In this document: piece after piece, positions 19,388-28,489 of the stretch
How positions within the stretch are numbered: the first letter of the stretch is position 1
Layout of the letters: each line of letters starts with the position of its first letter
From: CAZHJK01 sp964533275
GTDB taxonomy: Bacteria > Bacillota > Clostridia > Eubacteriales > Garciellaceae
Length of the DNA stretch: 64,000 nt
Assembly: GCA_964533275.1 (NCBI GenBank)
Contig: CAZHJK010000011.1
Location: 1 to 64,000, forward strand
Reading direction: 5' to 3'
Translations under genes and position numbers: made by a program
Notes under the pieces: generated by a model
What the model was told of the DNA's origin: nothing
Seen by the model: the letters and a program-made list of their open reading frames with translations, nothing else
Database searches by the model: none

Positions 19388-21170
19388 GGAAATCACCGCC
19401 TAATAAAACATGATTAAGCACAGAAGCAAGATAACCGGCTCCTGTAGCAAATCCAACACCGGTTTTTCCTTCTCCGGTATTTGGATCAAAGCTTTCAGCC
19501 AATAGTCCAAAGTCCATATTTGCTTGGAGGAGCCATCCTAGAGCCATTTTTCTTTTTAATGGGTTGAGAATACTGCCGCATAGCCCTAGACCAGATGGGG
19601 TATTAGGATGATGGTCACAGGCTAATTCTTGAATAGAGACATCTTGGAAAAAATAATTATATTGTGGTGAATAATAATATTCAATGGTATTTTGAAATAT
19701 TTCATCCTGCTCATGGACAAAGTCATAGAAATGAAGTAACCCTAGATTTCCGGGAGGATCATTATACAGTCTAAAATTACCATTTTTATCGCCAGACCAT
19801 ACAAACATTTTCTTTCCATTGACTTCCTTAACTAGGTATTTATATATTCCCTCTTTAATTCCACCTATTCGCTCAATAATAATTCTTGATTTTTCTTTCA
19901 ACCCTAATTTTTCATAAAGGTCTCTTAAATAATGTAGTCCTCGCCATAAAATGACATTATCAATAGTAACCAGGGGATATAATGCGGGATCATCAGAGGG
20001 CAGTAAAAATGTTTTATATAGTTTTGTATCCCTATCATACTCTTGTTCAATTCTATCCCATACATTTTCCAATGCCCAAATAAGGCTTTGGTCTACTTTA
20101 TCTTGTTTCAAATCCCTAAGAAGTATAAAATAACTAGCTGCTTCATCTAATTCAAAGCCAGGATAAAGGGTTGTTCCATCGATATAGTGGGCATGATCTC
20201 CTGGATTTTTGCTATGCAATAGAATCATTTCCCGTATTAATAATTGATGAAGACTTGGGTTAACAAGCTTTATGGCAGGAAAGGACCATAAAAAACTATC
20301 TCTTTCCCAAAAGGCACCAGAGACATAATAACGGGGGCTTCTAGAGGTTAAGGCAAAATATCGATCACTTTCCCAGTCCTTTCCTATGGAAAAGAAATAA
20401 TTAAAGAATAGATTTTCATTCATGATTCTTTCCAGGGAGAAATCTTGGGCATAGGATAATTTTTTATCCTGCAGCCAATCCTCCCATTGTTTATATATTA
20501 CTTTATAACCCTTTCTTTTTAAATGAATAAGAGTAGTGGAAGCACCATCGGCATCATAGTTTAGGGCTATATATAGGGCGTTTCTTTTTTTGCATTCAAG
20601 CTCCATAGTTTCTTTTTCTTCATTAAATTTGTATTTAAAAGACTCTTCACCACCAAAGGCTATAGCGAGGGAAGACTTTGGGCTCTCTAATTCAATGATT
20701 GGATTATACAACCATGTATCTACTTGATAATTCTTTTGGAAATCAAAATCATGGGAATTAAAGCGCAGGAAGGACATAGAAGATATATCACACAGGATTT
20801 GAATATCTACAGGTTTATTACTTTGGAAATCATAAATCAAGCCCTTTTCATAAAGGTCCGTATAAATTCTTACTTTAACCTGAACTTCACCTTCTAGATC
20901 AAATGTTATCAATGGATTATAAAAGTATTCTTTACTATAGGAAGCATGTTTTATAGCTAGTTTTTTTCCACCTATATAAAAGGAGGGGATGAATAAACCC
21001 TTTTTACCCTTTAACTCTAATAGTGCTTTATTAGATATGGTACCGATATTTAAGCTTCTAACTATAGCTGTTGTAGGATCTATTTCAGGTAGACTTATGT
21101 AATGATTACCTGCATATAAAACCTCTTCATTATTTAAAATCTCCTTAGGCTTTGTATATATTTTACTCAA
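19368..21170 (-). CDS. Glycoside-hydrolase-like protein with C-terminal (alpha/alpha)6 domain
   Basis: Protein of about 600 residues, first gene of the minus-strand operon. The N-terminal 230 residues look like a beta-sandwich. The C-terminal 350 residues resemble a six-hairpin catalytic barrel of the GH125/GH15/debranching type, with SGAFWERDSFLWSFPA, GFELDEAAS and SGDKNGNFRLYNDPPG. No signal peptide is seen, so it works inside the cell after uptake by the GPH transporter. Start: GTG 21179 touches the GAGGAG site, while TTG 21170 is 8 bases behind it, so I use the latter. The exact GH family and substrate are uncertain. Confidence 0.65.
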   Translation of the reverse strand: MSKIYTKPKEILNNEEVLYAGNHYISLPEIDPTTAIVRSLNIGTISNKALLELKGKKGLFIPSFYIGGKKLAIKHASYSKEYFYNPLITFDLEGEVQVKVRIYTDLYEKGLIYDFQSNKPVDIQILCDISSMSFLRFNSHDFDFQKNYQVDTWLYNPIIELESPKSSLAIAFGGEESFKYKFNEEKETMELECKKRNALYIALNYDADGASTTLIHLKRKGYKVIYKQWEDWLQDKKLSYAQDFSLERIMNENLFFNYFFSIGKDWESDRYFALTSRSPRYYVSGAFWERDSFLWSFPAIKLVNPSLHQLLIREMILLHSKNPGDHAHYIDGTTLYPGFELDEAASYFILLRDLKQDKVDQSLIWALENVWDRIEQEYDRDTKLYKTFLLPSDDPALYPLVTIDNVILWRGLHYLRDLYEKLGLKEKSRIIIERIGGIKEGIYKYLVKEVNGKKMFVWSGDKNGNFRLYNDPPGNLGLLHFYDFVHEQDEIFQNTIEYYYSPQYNYFFQDVSIQELACDHHPNTPSGLGLCGSILNPLKRKMALGWLLQANMDFGLLAESFDPNTGEGKTGVGFATGAGYLASVLNHVLLGGDFHEDSSC

Positions 21171-21270
21171 ATTATTCACTCCTCTAAGTAGAAGATTAAC
21201 TATAGCATAATTATATATTAAAGATTCGCCATAATTCTTGTCTTTCCTTTAAAGTTCAAAAAAAGAAAAT

Positions 21271-21285
21271 GGGGACGGTGACTTT
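21271..21285 (+). repeat. REP-like repeat, single copy
   Basis: GGGGACGGTGACTTT, the core of the dispersed family described at the RAYT element (54710-55575). It lies between divergent operons, about 90 bases upstream of the -10 region expected for the regulator gene. Confidence 0.75.
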
Positions 21286-21402
21286 TGTATACAAATTTTA
21301 CCAGTTGGATACTATGATTTCGGTATTTATATTTGAGTAGTAGTATATATTTGTTAATTTTTCATTTTATGACATAATGTCTTATAAAGAGGAGGCAGAA
21401 AA

Positions 21403-22110
21403 ATGGAAAAGATTATGATTATAGAGGATGATCCTAAAATTGCAAAACATTTGGAAACCTATATTAATAAATATGGATATCAAGTAAGTAAAGTAACTGA
21501 TTTTGAAAATGTAATGGAAGAGTTTCATAAAAATAAACCTAATATTGTATTACTAGATATAAATCTGCCCAGCTATGATGGATTTTATTGGTGTAGACAA
21601 ATTCGAAAGCAATCTACTTGTCCAGTTATATTTATCTCTGCCCGAATCGGTGAAATGGACCAGGTAAGAGCATTAGAAAATGGGGGAGATGACTTTATTA
21701 CAAAACCTTTTAATACTGAGATCGTAATGGCAAAAATACGCAGTCAGCTTCGGCGTGCTTATGGTGAATATGCCCAGGAACACAAAGAGCGAGTATTGGA
21801 TATAGAGGGACTTAAGCTTTTCCCAGAAAGATTGGAGTTAATCTTTGAGGGGGGCGAGGTATCCCTATCAAAAAAGGAAGCAGATATTATTGAAAGCTTA
21901 ATGAATCGGTATCCCCGTGTTGCGGGCAGGGAAGACTTATTGGAAAAACTATGGGATGATCAAGCATATGTAGATGAAAATACACTTAATGTGAATATAA
22001 CAAGGGTAAGAAAAAAGCTTCAGGCAGTGGGGATTAAAGATGCCATAGAAACTGTAAGGGGCGCTGGTTATCGTTTGAATATCTCATGGTCAAAGGTGGA
22101 AGATAGATGA
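21403..22110 (+). CDS. BceR-like response regulator
   Basis: OmpR-family regulator of 235 residues. Asp52 in VLLDINLP is the phospho-acceptor; FISAR and ITKPFNTE carry the conserved Ser and Lys. The C-terminal winged helix ends with ETVRGAGYRLN. A GAGGAGG site precedes the ATG, and the stop overlaps the start of the kinase gene (ATGA). Together with the kinase, ATPase and permease that follow, it forms a peptide-antibiotic sensing module of the BceRS-BceAB type and should activate the promoter of the ABC genes. Confidence 0.92.
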   Translation: MEKIMIIEDDPKIAKHLETYINKYGYQVSKVTDFENVMEEFHKNKPNIVLLDINLPSYDGFYWCRQIRKQSTCPVIFISARIGEMDQVRALENGGDDFITKPFNTEIVMAKIRSQLRRAYGEYAQEHKERVLDIEGLKLFPERLELIFEGGEVSLSKKEADIIESLMNRYPRVAGREDLLEKLWDDQAYVDENTLNVNITRVRKKLQAVGIKDAIETVRGAGYRLNISWSKVEDR

Positions 22111-23108
22111 AGTTATTTATAAAGGAGCATTTATTATTAGTTGGAGTACAGATACTACAATTTTTAGTGGTTCTTTCTATTTACTGGCTTGATGGCTATC
22201 GTAATATTAAACCTGCATTCTATAGTGTTTTTCTTGGTCTCTTTTTTCTAAGTTGTTATCTTTTCTATCAATATTATAGTCATCGTAAGTTTTATAAACG
22301 ACTTAGCAATCCCCTTGAGTCCCTTGATGAATCCATCTCAAAGACTGAAAAAACAGCTATATCTGAAGCTCTTGATCTATTATTGAGAGATCAGTACAAA
22401 TATTATCAAAATCAAATTAAAACATTAGAGAATACACAGGAGAAACATCTTAAGTTTATGAATCAATGGGTACATCAGATGAAAACACCCCTATCTGTTA
22501 TTGAGCTAACAGCACAAAACCTGGATGAACCGGATTCCTCTGATATACGGGAAGAAACTGAAGGAATAAAAACTGGATTAAATACCATTCTTTATATGGC
22601 ACGTCTTCAAACCTTTGAGCAGGATTTCTATGTACAACCAGTAGTTTTATCTGAGATTATAAATGAAGTAAATAAAGAAAATAAACGCTTCTATATTCGT
22701 AACAAGGTTTATCCAAAGCTACAGGAGGAAAGGTCCAAAATCACTGTTGAGACAGATGAAAAATGGATATTTTTTATACTTTCACAATTGATTCATAATG
22801 GAGTTAAGTATTCTACTGGAAAAAGTAATAGTATCATTATTTCAATCTATGAAAAAGATGGGGAAGCTGTTTTGGAAGTGACTGATTTTGGCGTTGGAAT
22901 TCCAGATTCCGATAAAAGAAGGGTGTTCAATGCTTTTTATACAGGAGAAAATGGTCGAAAGTTCAGGGAATCAACAGGGATGGGTCTTTATTTAGCCAAA
23001 GAGGTTGTGGATCATCTTGGACATCGAATAGAATTTGATTCAGAGGTTGGGAAAGGGACAAGCTTCCGTATTATATTTTCCTCCACCCAAAACCTTACAA
23101 GGATGTAA
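22107..23108 (+). CDS. BceS-like intramembrane-sensing histidine kinase
   Basis: Kinase of 333 residues with two closely spaced N-terminal membrane helices (about 9-27 and 36-56) and almost no extracytoplasmic loop, the mark of intramembrane-sensing kinases. Such kinases get their signal from the partner ABC transporter rather than from a ligand. The phospho-His is 123 in WVHQMKTPLSV; the ATPase domain has an N-box around IHNGVKYS, DFGVGI and STGMGLYLA. It is translationally coupled to the regulator. Confidence 0.92.
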   Translation: MKLFIKEHLLLVGVQILQFLVVLSIYWLDGYRNIKPAFYSVFLGLFFLSCYLFYQYYSHRKFYKRLSNPLESLDESISKTEKTAISEALDLLLRDQYKYYQNQIKTLENTQEKHLKFMNQWVHQMKTPLSVIELTAQNLDEPDSSDIREETEGIKTGLNTILYMARLQTFEQDFYVQPVVLSEIINEVNKENKRFYIRNKVYPKLQEERSKITVETDEKWIFFILSQLIHNGVKYSTGKSNSIIISIYEKDGEAVLEVTDFGVGIPDSDKRRVFNAFYTGENGRKFRESTGMGLYLAKEVVDHLGHRIEFDSEVGKGTSFRIIFSSTQNLTRM

Positions 23109-23197
23109 GGAAAATGAAAGAATAATCGATAGTTAAGATAGGTCGGTCAGCGGTATACTAATTACAGAGTAAAGAATAGAGAAAAGGAGATTTTATC

Positions 23198-23950
23198 ATG
23201 CTGAATGTAAAAAAAGTGAGTAAAATTTATGAAGGAAAAATGGCATACCGCGCTTTAACAGATATAGATTTAACCATTGAAACAGGAGAATTTGTAGGAA
23301 TTATGGGCCCATCAGGAAGTGGGAAAACAACATTATTAAATATCATTGCAACCATTGATCAACCAACAACAGGGGAAATTTCAATCAGCGGGAATAATCC
23401 ACATAGACTAAAAAGTGAAGGGTTGGCTAAATTCCGTCGCAGGGAGCTAGGCTTCGTATTTCAGGAATATAATTTACTTCACACATTAACGGTTGAAGAG
23501 AATATCGTTCTTCCTTTGACATTAGATGGAGAAAATGTGAATGATATGAAGGAGAAAGCAAGGCAAATAGCTGAAAAACTTGGTATTACAGATATTATGA
23601 AGAAGCGCACCTTCGAAATATCCGGTGGGCAAGCACAAAGAGCAGCGATTGGAAGGGCGATGATTCATAGTCCTAAACTTTTGCTTGCTGATGAACCAAC
23701 GGGAAATCTGGACTCTAAGGCATCAAAGGATGTTATGACCATGCTTGAATCCATCAATAAAAAAGAGGGTACAACCATGATGCTAGTTACCCATGATCCC
23801 CAAGCAGCCAGCTATTGCAATAGAGTAGTCTTTATTCGTGATGGAAGGTTTTATTCAGAAATTCATAGGGGAGATAATCGTCAAGCCTTTTTCCAAAAGA
23901 TTATTGATACACTTTCTTTAATGGGAGGGGATGCAAATGACCTTTCGTGA
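23198..23950 (+). CDS. BceA-like ABC transporter ATPase
   Basis: ATPase of 250 residues of the MacB/LolD/Bce group. Walker A GPSGSGKTT, Q-loop FVFQEYNLL, signature ISGGQAQRAAIGRAM, Walker B LLLADEPTGNLD and the switch His in LVTHD are all intact. An AAAGGAG site precedes the ATG. It powers the FtsX-type permease encoded by the overlapping downstream gene. The 90-base gap after the kinase gene is where the regulator would be expected to bind, but I could not define an operator. Confidence 0.95.
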   Translation: MLNVKKVSKIYEGKMAYRALTDIDLTIETGEFVGIMGPSGSGKTTLLNIIATIDQPTTGEISISGNNPHRLKSEGLAKFRRRELGFVFQEYNLLHTLTVEENIVLPLTLDGENVNDMKEKARQIAEKLGITDIMKKRTFEISGGQAQRAAIGRAMIHSPKLLLADEPTGNLDSKASKDVMTMLESINKKEGTTMMLVTHDPQAASYCNRVVFIRDGRFYSEIHRGDNRQAFFQKIIDTLSLMGGDANDLS

Positions 23951-25814
23951 GTTCGCCTTCCATAATGTAACACGAAACAAGAGATTGTATATGGCATATT
24001 TTCTAAGCAGTATGTTTACCGTATTGGTGTTTTTTACCTTTTCTATCTTTGCATTTCACCCTACATTGTCAGCGGGTTCTGATATGCATAGTAGTGTTAC
24101 CCAGGGTATGAGCATTGCTGCTGGAATTATCTATGTCTTTTCCTTTTTCTTCATCCTATACTCCATGAGTTCCTTTCTGCAATCCCGCAAGAGAGAATTT
24201 GGGCTATTGATGATGCAAGGAATGTCTACCAAACAAATTCGTTCTATGATTTTTTTGGAAAATATGATTATAGGATTTTTTGCTACAATAGGTGGTATTG
24301 GATTAGGATTGGTTTTTGCAAAGGCTATTTTGATGATTGCTGAAAATGTTTTAATTATTGAACAACAATTAAATTTTTATTTTCCTATAATAGCAATAGC
24401 ATTAACTTTTGCCTCCTTTATCTTTTTATTTCTATTTATTTCAATCTTCGTTTCTTGGTTCGTACGTAGCAGTAAGCTCATTGACCTAATAAAAGCAAAT
24501 AAAAAGTCCAAGGGCGAACCAAAGGCAAATATATTGTTAACCATAATTGCTACTGTTTTACTGGGGGCAGGGTATTTGGTGGCGTTAATTGTTAAGGGAA
24601 TGGCTGTATTAGGAGTTATGTTACCAGTTATTATTGTTGTAACCATAGGCACCTATCTATTTTTTACTCAATTAAGCGTATATGTAATTCACAGACTGAA
24701 GAAGAAAGAGAGTCTCTTTTGGCATAATACAAATATGATTTTGTTTTCAGATCTTTCCTTTCGCATGAAGGATAATGCGCGAACCTTCTTCATGGTAGCC
24801 ATGATTTCTACAGTGGCATTTAGTGCAATAGGAAGTCTGTTTGGATTTGGAACCTTGATCACAAAAGAAACAAAGATAATGAACCCTAATAGCCTTACCT
24901 ATAGAGCCTATGACGCTGAAGAAGTTAATGAAGAGCAAGATGTTGCGTTGATTAATGAAATGTTACGCCAGGAAAACATTGAAGCAGATACAGCACAAAC
25001 TATACTCCGTTACTATCAGGTAGGAGAGGGCCCAAGTACATTAATCGCTAGTCAATCAGACTTTAATGCTTTTGCAGATCTTCTTGGAGAAGAGAACATT
25101 AGTATTAAAGAGGGAGAATTGATTGTGGTAGGATTAGAAGGATCTTCCTACGGGCAGACCGAAGAATTAATGAACAAAGAGGTAGAGTTGAATTCAGGAG
25201 TGATATTGAAGCCAGATAAAGACATCTATTCTAGAGCCTTACCTGGAGATTCTTATTATCTTGTCTCAGATGAGGATTATTCAAAACTTCCTGCTCCCAA
25301 TTTTGAAGAAGGCTTTTATGCATGGCAGGCAACAGCAGGAGAAGAAAATGTATTTAAGGCAGTGGAGAGGTTGTATCAAGAGAACCCTATCTATGGACTT
25401 ACTTCAGGTGTATATAGTCTTTATCAGACAAATAAAGGATATGGACCTACCTTGTTTGTAGGGCTATTTATCGGAATTGTGTTTTTCGTATCTGCTGGAA
25501 GCTTCCTTTATTTCCGCCTTTATACTGATTTAGAGGAAGATAAGAGAAAATTTAAATCTATTGCAAAAATGGGTTTAACGGAAAAAGAGTTAAAGAAGGT
25601 ACTAAGCAGACAAACGATCATTTTGTTCTTCGCACCCATTATTGTAGCATTGATTCATGGGGCTGTGGCACTTACAGCATTATCCCATATGTTCAATTTT
25701 AATATGTTTAAGGAAGCAGTATTAGTTCTAAGTGTTTTCTTAGCCATACAAGTGATATATTTTTTCATAGTTAGATTTTTTTATACAAAACAGATTAGAA
25801 CAGCAATAGAATAA
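23937..25814 (+). CDS. BceB-like ABC permease (FtsX family)
   Basis: Permease of about 625 residues. About ten membrane helices are visible, with the family's large extracytoplasmic domain between helices 7 and 8 (about residues 300-505) and FtsX domains at either end. Start: GGGAGGGG at 23923-23930 is well spaced for ATG 23937, so the ATG at 23931 is less likely. The 3' end of the ATPase gene overlaps this start. Modules of this type remove or shield cell-wall-active peptides such as bacitracin or lantibiotics and signal to BceS. Confidence 0.92.
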   Translation: MTFREFAFHNVTRNKRLYMAYFLSSMFTVLVFFTFSIFAFHPTLSAGSDMHSSVTQGMSIAAGIIYVFSFFFILYSMSSFLQSRKREFGLLMMQGMSTKQIRSMIFLENMIIGFFATIGGIGLGLVFAKAILMIAENVLIIEQQLNFYFPIIAIALTFASFIFLFLFISIFVSWFVRSSKLIDLIKANKKSKGEPKANILLTIIATVLLGAGYLVALIVKGMAVLGVMLPVIIVVTIGTYLFFTQLSVYVIHRLKKKESLFWHNTNMILFSDLSFRMKDNARTFFMVAMISTVAFSAIGSLFGFGTLITKETKIMNPNSLTYRAYDAEEVNEEQDVALINEMLRQENIEADTAQTILRYYQVGEGPSTLIASQSDFNAFADLLGEENISIKEGELIVVGLEGSSYGQTEELMNKEVELNSGVILKPDKDIYSRALPGDSYYLVSDEDYSKLPAPNFEEGFYAWQATAGEENVFKAVERLYQENPIYGLTSGVYSLYQTNKGYGPTLFVGLFIGIVFFVSAGSFLYFRLYTDLEEDKRKFKSIAKMGLTEKELKKVLSRQTIILFFAPIIVALIHGAVALTALSHMFNFNMFKEAVLVLSVFLAIQVIYFFIVRFFYTKQIRTAIE

Positions 25815-25830
25815 ATGGTGAGAATAAAAA

Positions 25831-25880
25831 GGGATGGTGACTATTATATACCAATAGGTCACCGTCCCTATTTGTTTATC
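25831..25880. terminator. Hairpin from two inverted REP-like repeats between convergent genes
   Basis: GGGATGGTGACT (from 25831) pairs with GGTCACCGTCCC (25857-25868) and continues with short flanking complementarity. Both arms are members of the GGGACGGTGACTTT family. The hairpin lies between the convergent permease and LPXTG genes and is followed on the plus strand by a T-rich stretch, so it may act as a two-way terminator. Confidence 0.55.
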
Positions 25881-25889
25881 CCTATTTGT

Positions 25890-26609
25890 TTATCTTTGCT
25901 TTTTCTTAAGAGTAATTCCTGCTGTTACAATAGCTGCGCCAGCTAGGAAGAATAATGCAGCTGGGGTTCCACCAGTTTGTGGTAGTTTGGCACCACCTAA
26001 TGGTACATCTTCATCTTCAATGATTACTACATCCTCGTCAGGATCTTCAGCAGGTCCTAGGGGTGGATCCTCATCTTCAATAAGTAATATTTCTTCACCT
26101 GAAATTGTGAAAATCCACCTATTACTATGGCTTAATCCCATAAATTCATTTCCAGTTTCTAGTCCTGGCAAAGATGCTTCAACATTCAATTCTTGGACAT
26201 CCCCTGGTTGGAATAGGCCAAGAAAAATACCATCTTCTGAGGCAAAATCTATCATTTTACCTTCATGTATAACATCCTCTTCTAAAGTAACTTTCATTTG
26301 AATTTGCTTATATAAATCAGGTTCTTCCTCAAGTGGTTCTTCATCTAATCTTTCTGCTCTTAAATATATCTCTACTTCATTAACATAATTATTTGCAATA
26401 GTTAAATTACTGGTTATTGAATCTCCAGGTGTCATATTTAATATATTTATAAGATTTTGATCTTGGGGTATTATTTCAAATTCTAAATCCTTACTCTCTA
26501 CACTTAAATCATTTGCAAATACAGAAGTAGTAAATACCATTGAAAGAACTGCTATTAACACAAATAAGCTTAAAAATATATTTTTCTTTTTCTTTATTTT
26601 TATTATCAT
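25890..26609 (-). CDS. LPXTG-anchored surface protein
   Basis: Secreted wall protein of 239 residues. It has an N-terminal signal peptide (charged start, hydrophobic stretch, cut near VFAND) and a classic C-terminal sorting signal: LPQTG at about 209-213, a hydrophobic helix and a KKKQR tail, so a sortase elsewhere should attach it to peptidoglycan. The region before the anchor is rich in Asp, Glu and Pro and carries a short imperfect repeat (EDPPLGPAEDPDED, EDVPLGGA). It is the last gene of the matrix operon and could tether its fibres to the wall (inference). Confidence 0.85.
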   Translation of the reverse strand: MIIKIKKKKNIFLSLFVLIAVLSMVFTTSVFANDLSVESKDLEFEIIPQDQNLINILNMTPGDSITSNLTIANNYVNEVEIYLRAERLDEEPLEEEPDLYKQIQMKVTLEEDVIHEGKMIDFASEDGIFLGLFQPGDVQELNVEASLPGLETGNEFMGLSHSNRWIFTISGEEILLIEDEDPPLGPAEDPDEDVVIIEDEDVPLGGAKLPQTGGTPAALFFLAGAAIVTAGITLKKKQR

Positions 26610-26658
26610 TTACAACCCTCCTTTATAAGGCTAAGACCTTAAGGTATTTTTTAGGGCT

Positions 26659-27231
26659 TTACCAATCTGATGTATCTACTCCCCATTGAGTTTCTGCTGC
26701 ATCATTTGTAGCTTGTATACCTTCAGCAATTACTTCAATAGAAAAGCTAGCATTTGCATAATTATTATCTATTTCTGTACTAAAGATTAATCCATCAAGC
26801 AGTTTTGAAGTTTCCTCACCTTCTTCAAGAATTTCCTTGTAGTAATACCATCCATCTATTAATATCCAATTATCCAAATCAAGGTCTAGCTCAACTAAAT
26901 TTATGTCTAGGGGTACAAGATTTTGTCCTTCTTCTACTTCTTCTGGATCCCAGCTTGGAATTAGCTGTACTCTTACATAAGTATCTATTGAACCCTGGCT
27001 AGAAACGAAAACATTTTTATCAAATTCATCACCAGGAGTTATATTTTCGATACCTTCCTCAACAGGGAAGTCTTCTTCTCCTAATAAATCATGTAGAGTA
27101 ATGGCAACATCGCCAGTTACAAAGGTATTGGTAACCTCGCCTTCATCTGTAAAGAATGCTAGAGTGGCTCCTATAATGGTAAGAGCAAATACTAAAGTTG
27201 TTGCAATTAATATCATAATATTTTTTTTCAT
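26659..27231 (-). CDS. TasA/camelysin-like SipW-dependent secreted protein 1
   Basis: Protein of 190 residues with the special signal peptide of TasA/CalY proteins: KKNIMILIATTLVFAL, then ATLAFFTDEGEVTNTFVTGDV, where cleavage by a SipW-type peptidase leaves a residue pattern close to FTD. The mature domain resembles the TasA_N fold (ITLHD, ITPGD, YVRVQLIPSW). Family members form amyloid-like matrix fibres or act as surface proteases. It shares this architecture with the proteins at 27337 and 28490 but differs in the mature part, so the three are paralogues rather than recent copies. Confidence 0.85.
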   Translation of the reverse strand: MKKNIMILIATTLVFALTIIGATLAFFTDEGEVTNTFVTGDVAITLHDLLGEEDFPVEEGIENITPGDEFDKNVFVSSQGSIDTYVRVQLIPSWDPEEVEEGQNLVPLDINLVELDLDLDNWILIDGWYYYKEILEEGEETSKLLDGLIFSTEIDNNYANASFSIEVIAEGIQATNDAAETQWGVDTSDW

Positions 27232-27336
27232 ATAGTTTTCTCCTCCTTTTTCTAAGTTTTTAAAAGCTAGGGTAGGGCGTTTAAGCCCTACACCTATGCT
27301 AGAATTTTAAGACAAATGCTATTATACTTGAGACTA

Positions 27337-27936
27337 TTATGGTGCCATTAAATCATCTAATTCTGACTTAGCATCGGTAAAATCAACACCTTCTGCTTGA
27401 ACTGCATATGCCATGATTTCGATATCAAATTCTTTTAAATCTTCATAGCTTACATTATCAATAGTTACATTATCAAATAAGCTGGATGTTTCATCGCCAG
27501 CTCCTACTTCAGTTTTAAAGTAGAATACTGTATTTGAACCATCCTTTTCTTCCCAATTGCTATCAAAGATGATACTAGCAAAGGCATCTAATTCAGCAAA
27601 GGAAGAAATATCTTTTCCATAATCTAGCTTAATAGCTACCCAAACATTATCATTACTGGTGTTTTTAACCATTGGATCCTTTGGTATCTCACGACCTGGG
27701 AGGATATTTAATGCTAAATCCTCACCAAGAGCAACATCCTCTTCGGATACATCTTCACCATCATAATCTAAACCATCAAATAGTGGTTCTGCAAGTGCTA
27801 TAGAAATGTTATCGCCTACAGTAAAGGTATTTACTTTTTCCTCTGAAGTTGCTGTAAAGTAAGCAAAGGTAACTCCTGCTATTAAAACTGTACTTAATAT
27901 TAAAGATATCATTATCATAGTTGTTCTTTTTTTCAT
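27337..27936 (-). CDS. TasA/camelysin-like SipW-dependent secreted protein 2
   Basis: Protein of 199 residues. Signal region MKKRTTMIMISLILS, then GVTFAYFTATSEEKVNTFTVGD is the SipW-type cleavage region (YFTAT, NTFTVG). The mature domain has the alternating beta pattern of the family with LPGREIPKDPMVKN and ends acidic. It lies directly after the signal peptidase gene, so enzyme and substrate are made together. It is probably a matrix or fibre subunit like TasA. Confidence 0.85.
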   Translation of the reverse strand: MKKRTTMIMISLILSTVLIAGVTFAYFTATSEEKVNTFTVGDNISIALAEPLFDGLDYDGEDVSEEDVALGEDLALNILPGREIPKDPMVKNTSNDNVWVAIKLDYGKDISSFAELDAFASIIFDSNWEEKDGSNTVFYFKTEVGAGDETSSLFDNVTIDNVSYEDLKEFDIEIMAYAVQAEGVDFTDAKSELDDLMAP

Positions 27937-27965
27937 TTTTAAAGCCTCCTAGTTTTTTATTTTGC

Positions 27966-28469
27966 CTAATGTTTAGGCTGTTTTTTTACTTTGATTTTAA
28001 TTAATTCTGGAATAATGGTGATAAAAACCATTATTATTAAAATACTTCCTACTACTATGATGCCTTGTGTGGTTTTAATATAGGCTATAGCATATCCTAG
28101 GTAGGGAATACTAAATACTGCTTTTCCAACCAATCTTTCAAAGGCTACAGGACCATCCACTGCATTATTGGCATCACCCTTTGTTATAAATTGCTTTTTT
28201 GTATTATCGATACTAACTACACGATGGGTTATTAGTTTTGTGCTATTTCCTGTCATTGTGTAGGTTATAATATCTCCAGTGGAAATATTCTCAGGGATAG
28301 ATGGTTTAACATATGTCATGCTTCCCACCTGGAGACTTGGTTCCATACTGCCACTTAGTACAACAAATGGCTTATATCCTAATAGAGAAGGACCAATCAA
28401 GGCTAGGGATACTAATATCATTAAAGTTAGAATAATTATAGTTATCTTGTTATAGAGTTTTTTAATCAT
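27966..28469 (-). CDS. sipW: Signal peptidase I, SipW type
   Basis: Membrane protease of 167 residues that removes signal peptides from TasA-type proteins. The nucleophile is Ser41 in LSGSMEP; the general base is a His (about residue 82 in THRVV) rather than the Lys of normal bacterial signal peptidases, which marks the ER/SipW class. There is one N-terminal and one C-terminal membrane segment. It lies between substrate genes (28490 and 27337). The fold and context are convincing, and I use sipW as a family label. Confidence 0.9.
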   Translation of the reverse strand: MIKKLYNKITIIILTLMILVSLALIGPSLLGYKPFVVLSGSMEPSLQVGSMTYVKPSIPENISTGDIITYTMTGNSTKLITHRVVSIDNTKKQFITKGDANNAVDGPVAFERLVGKAVFSIPYLGYAIAYIKTTQGIIVVGSILIIMVFITIIPELIKIKVKKQPKH

Positions 28470-28489
28470 TTATGTCCCCCTCCTTAGGT

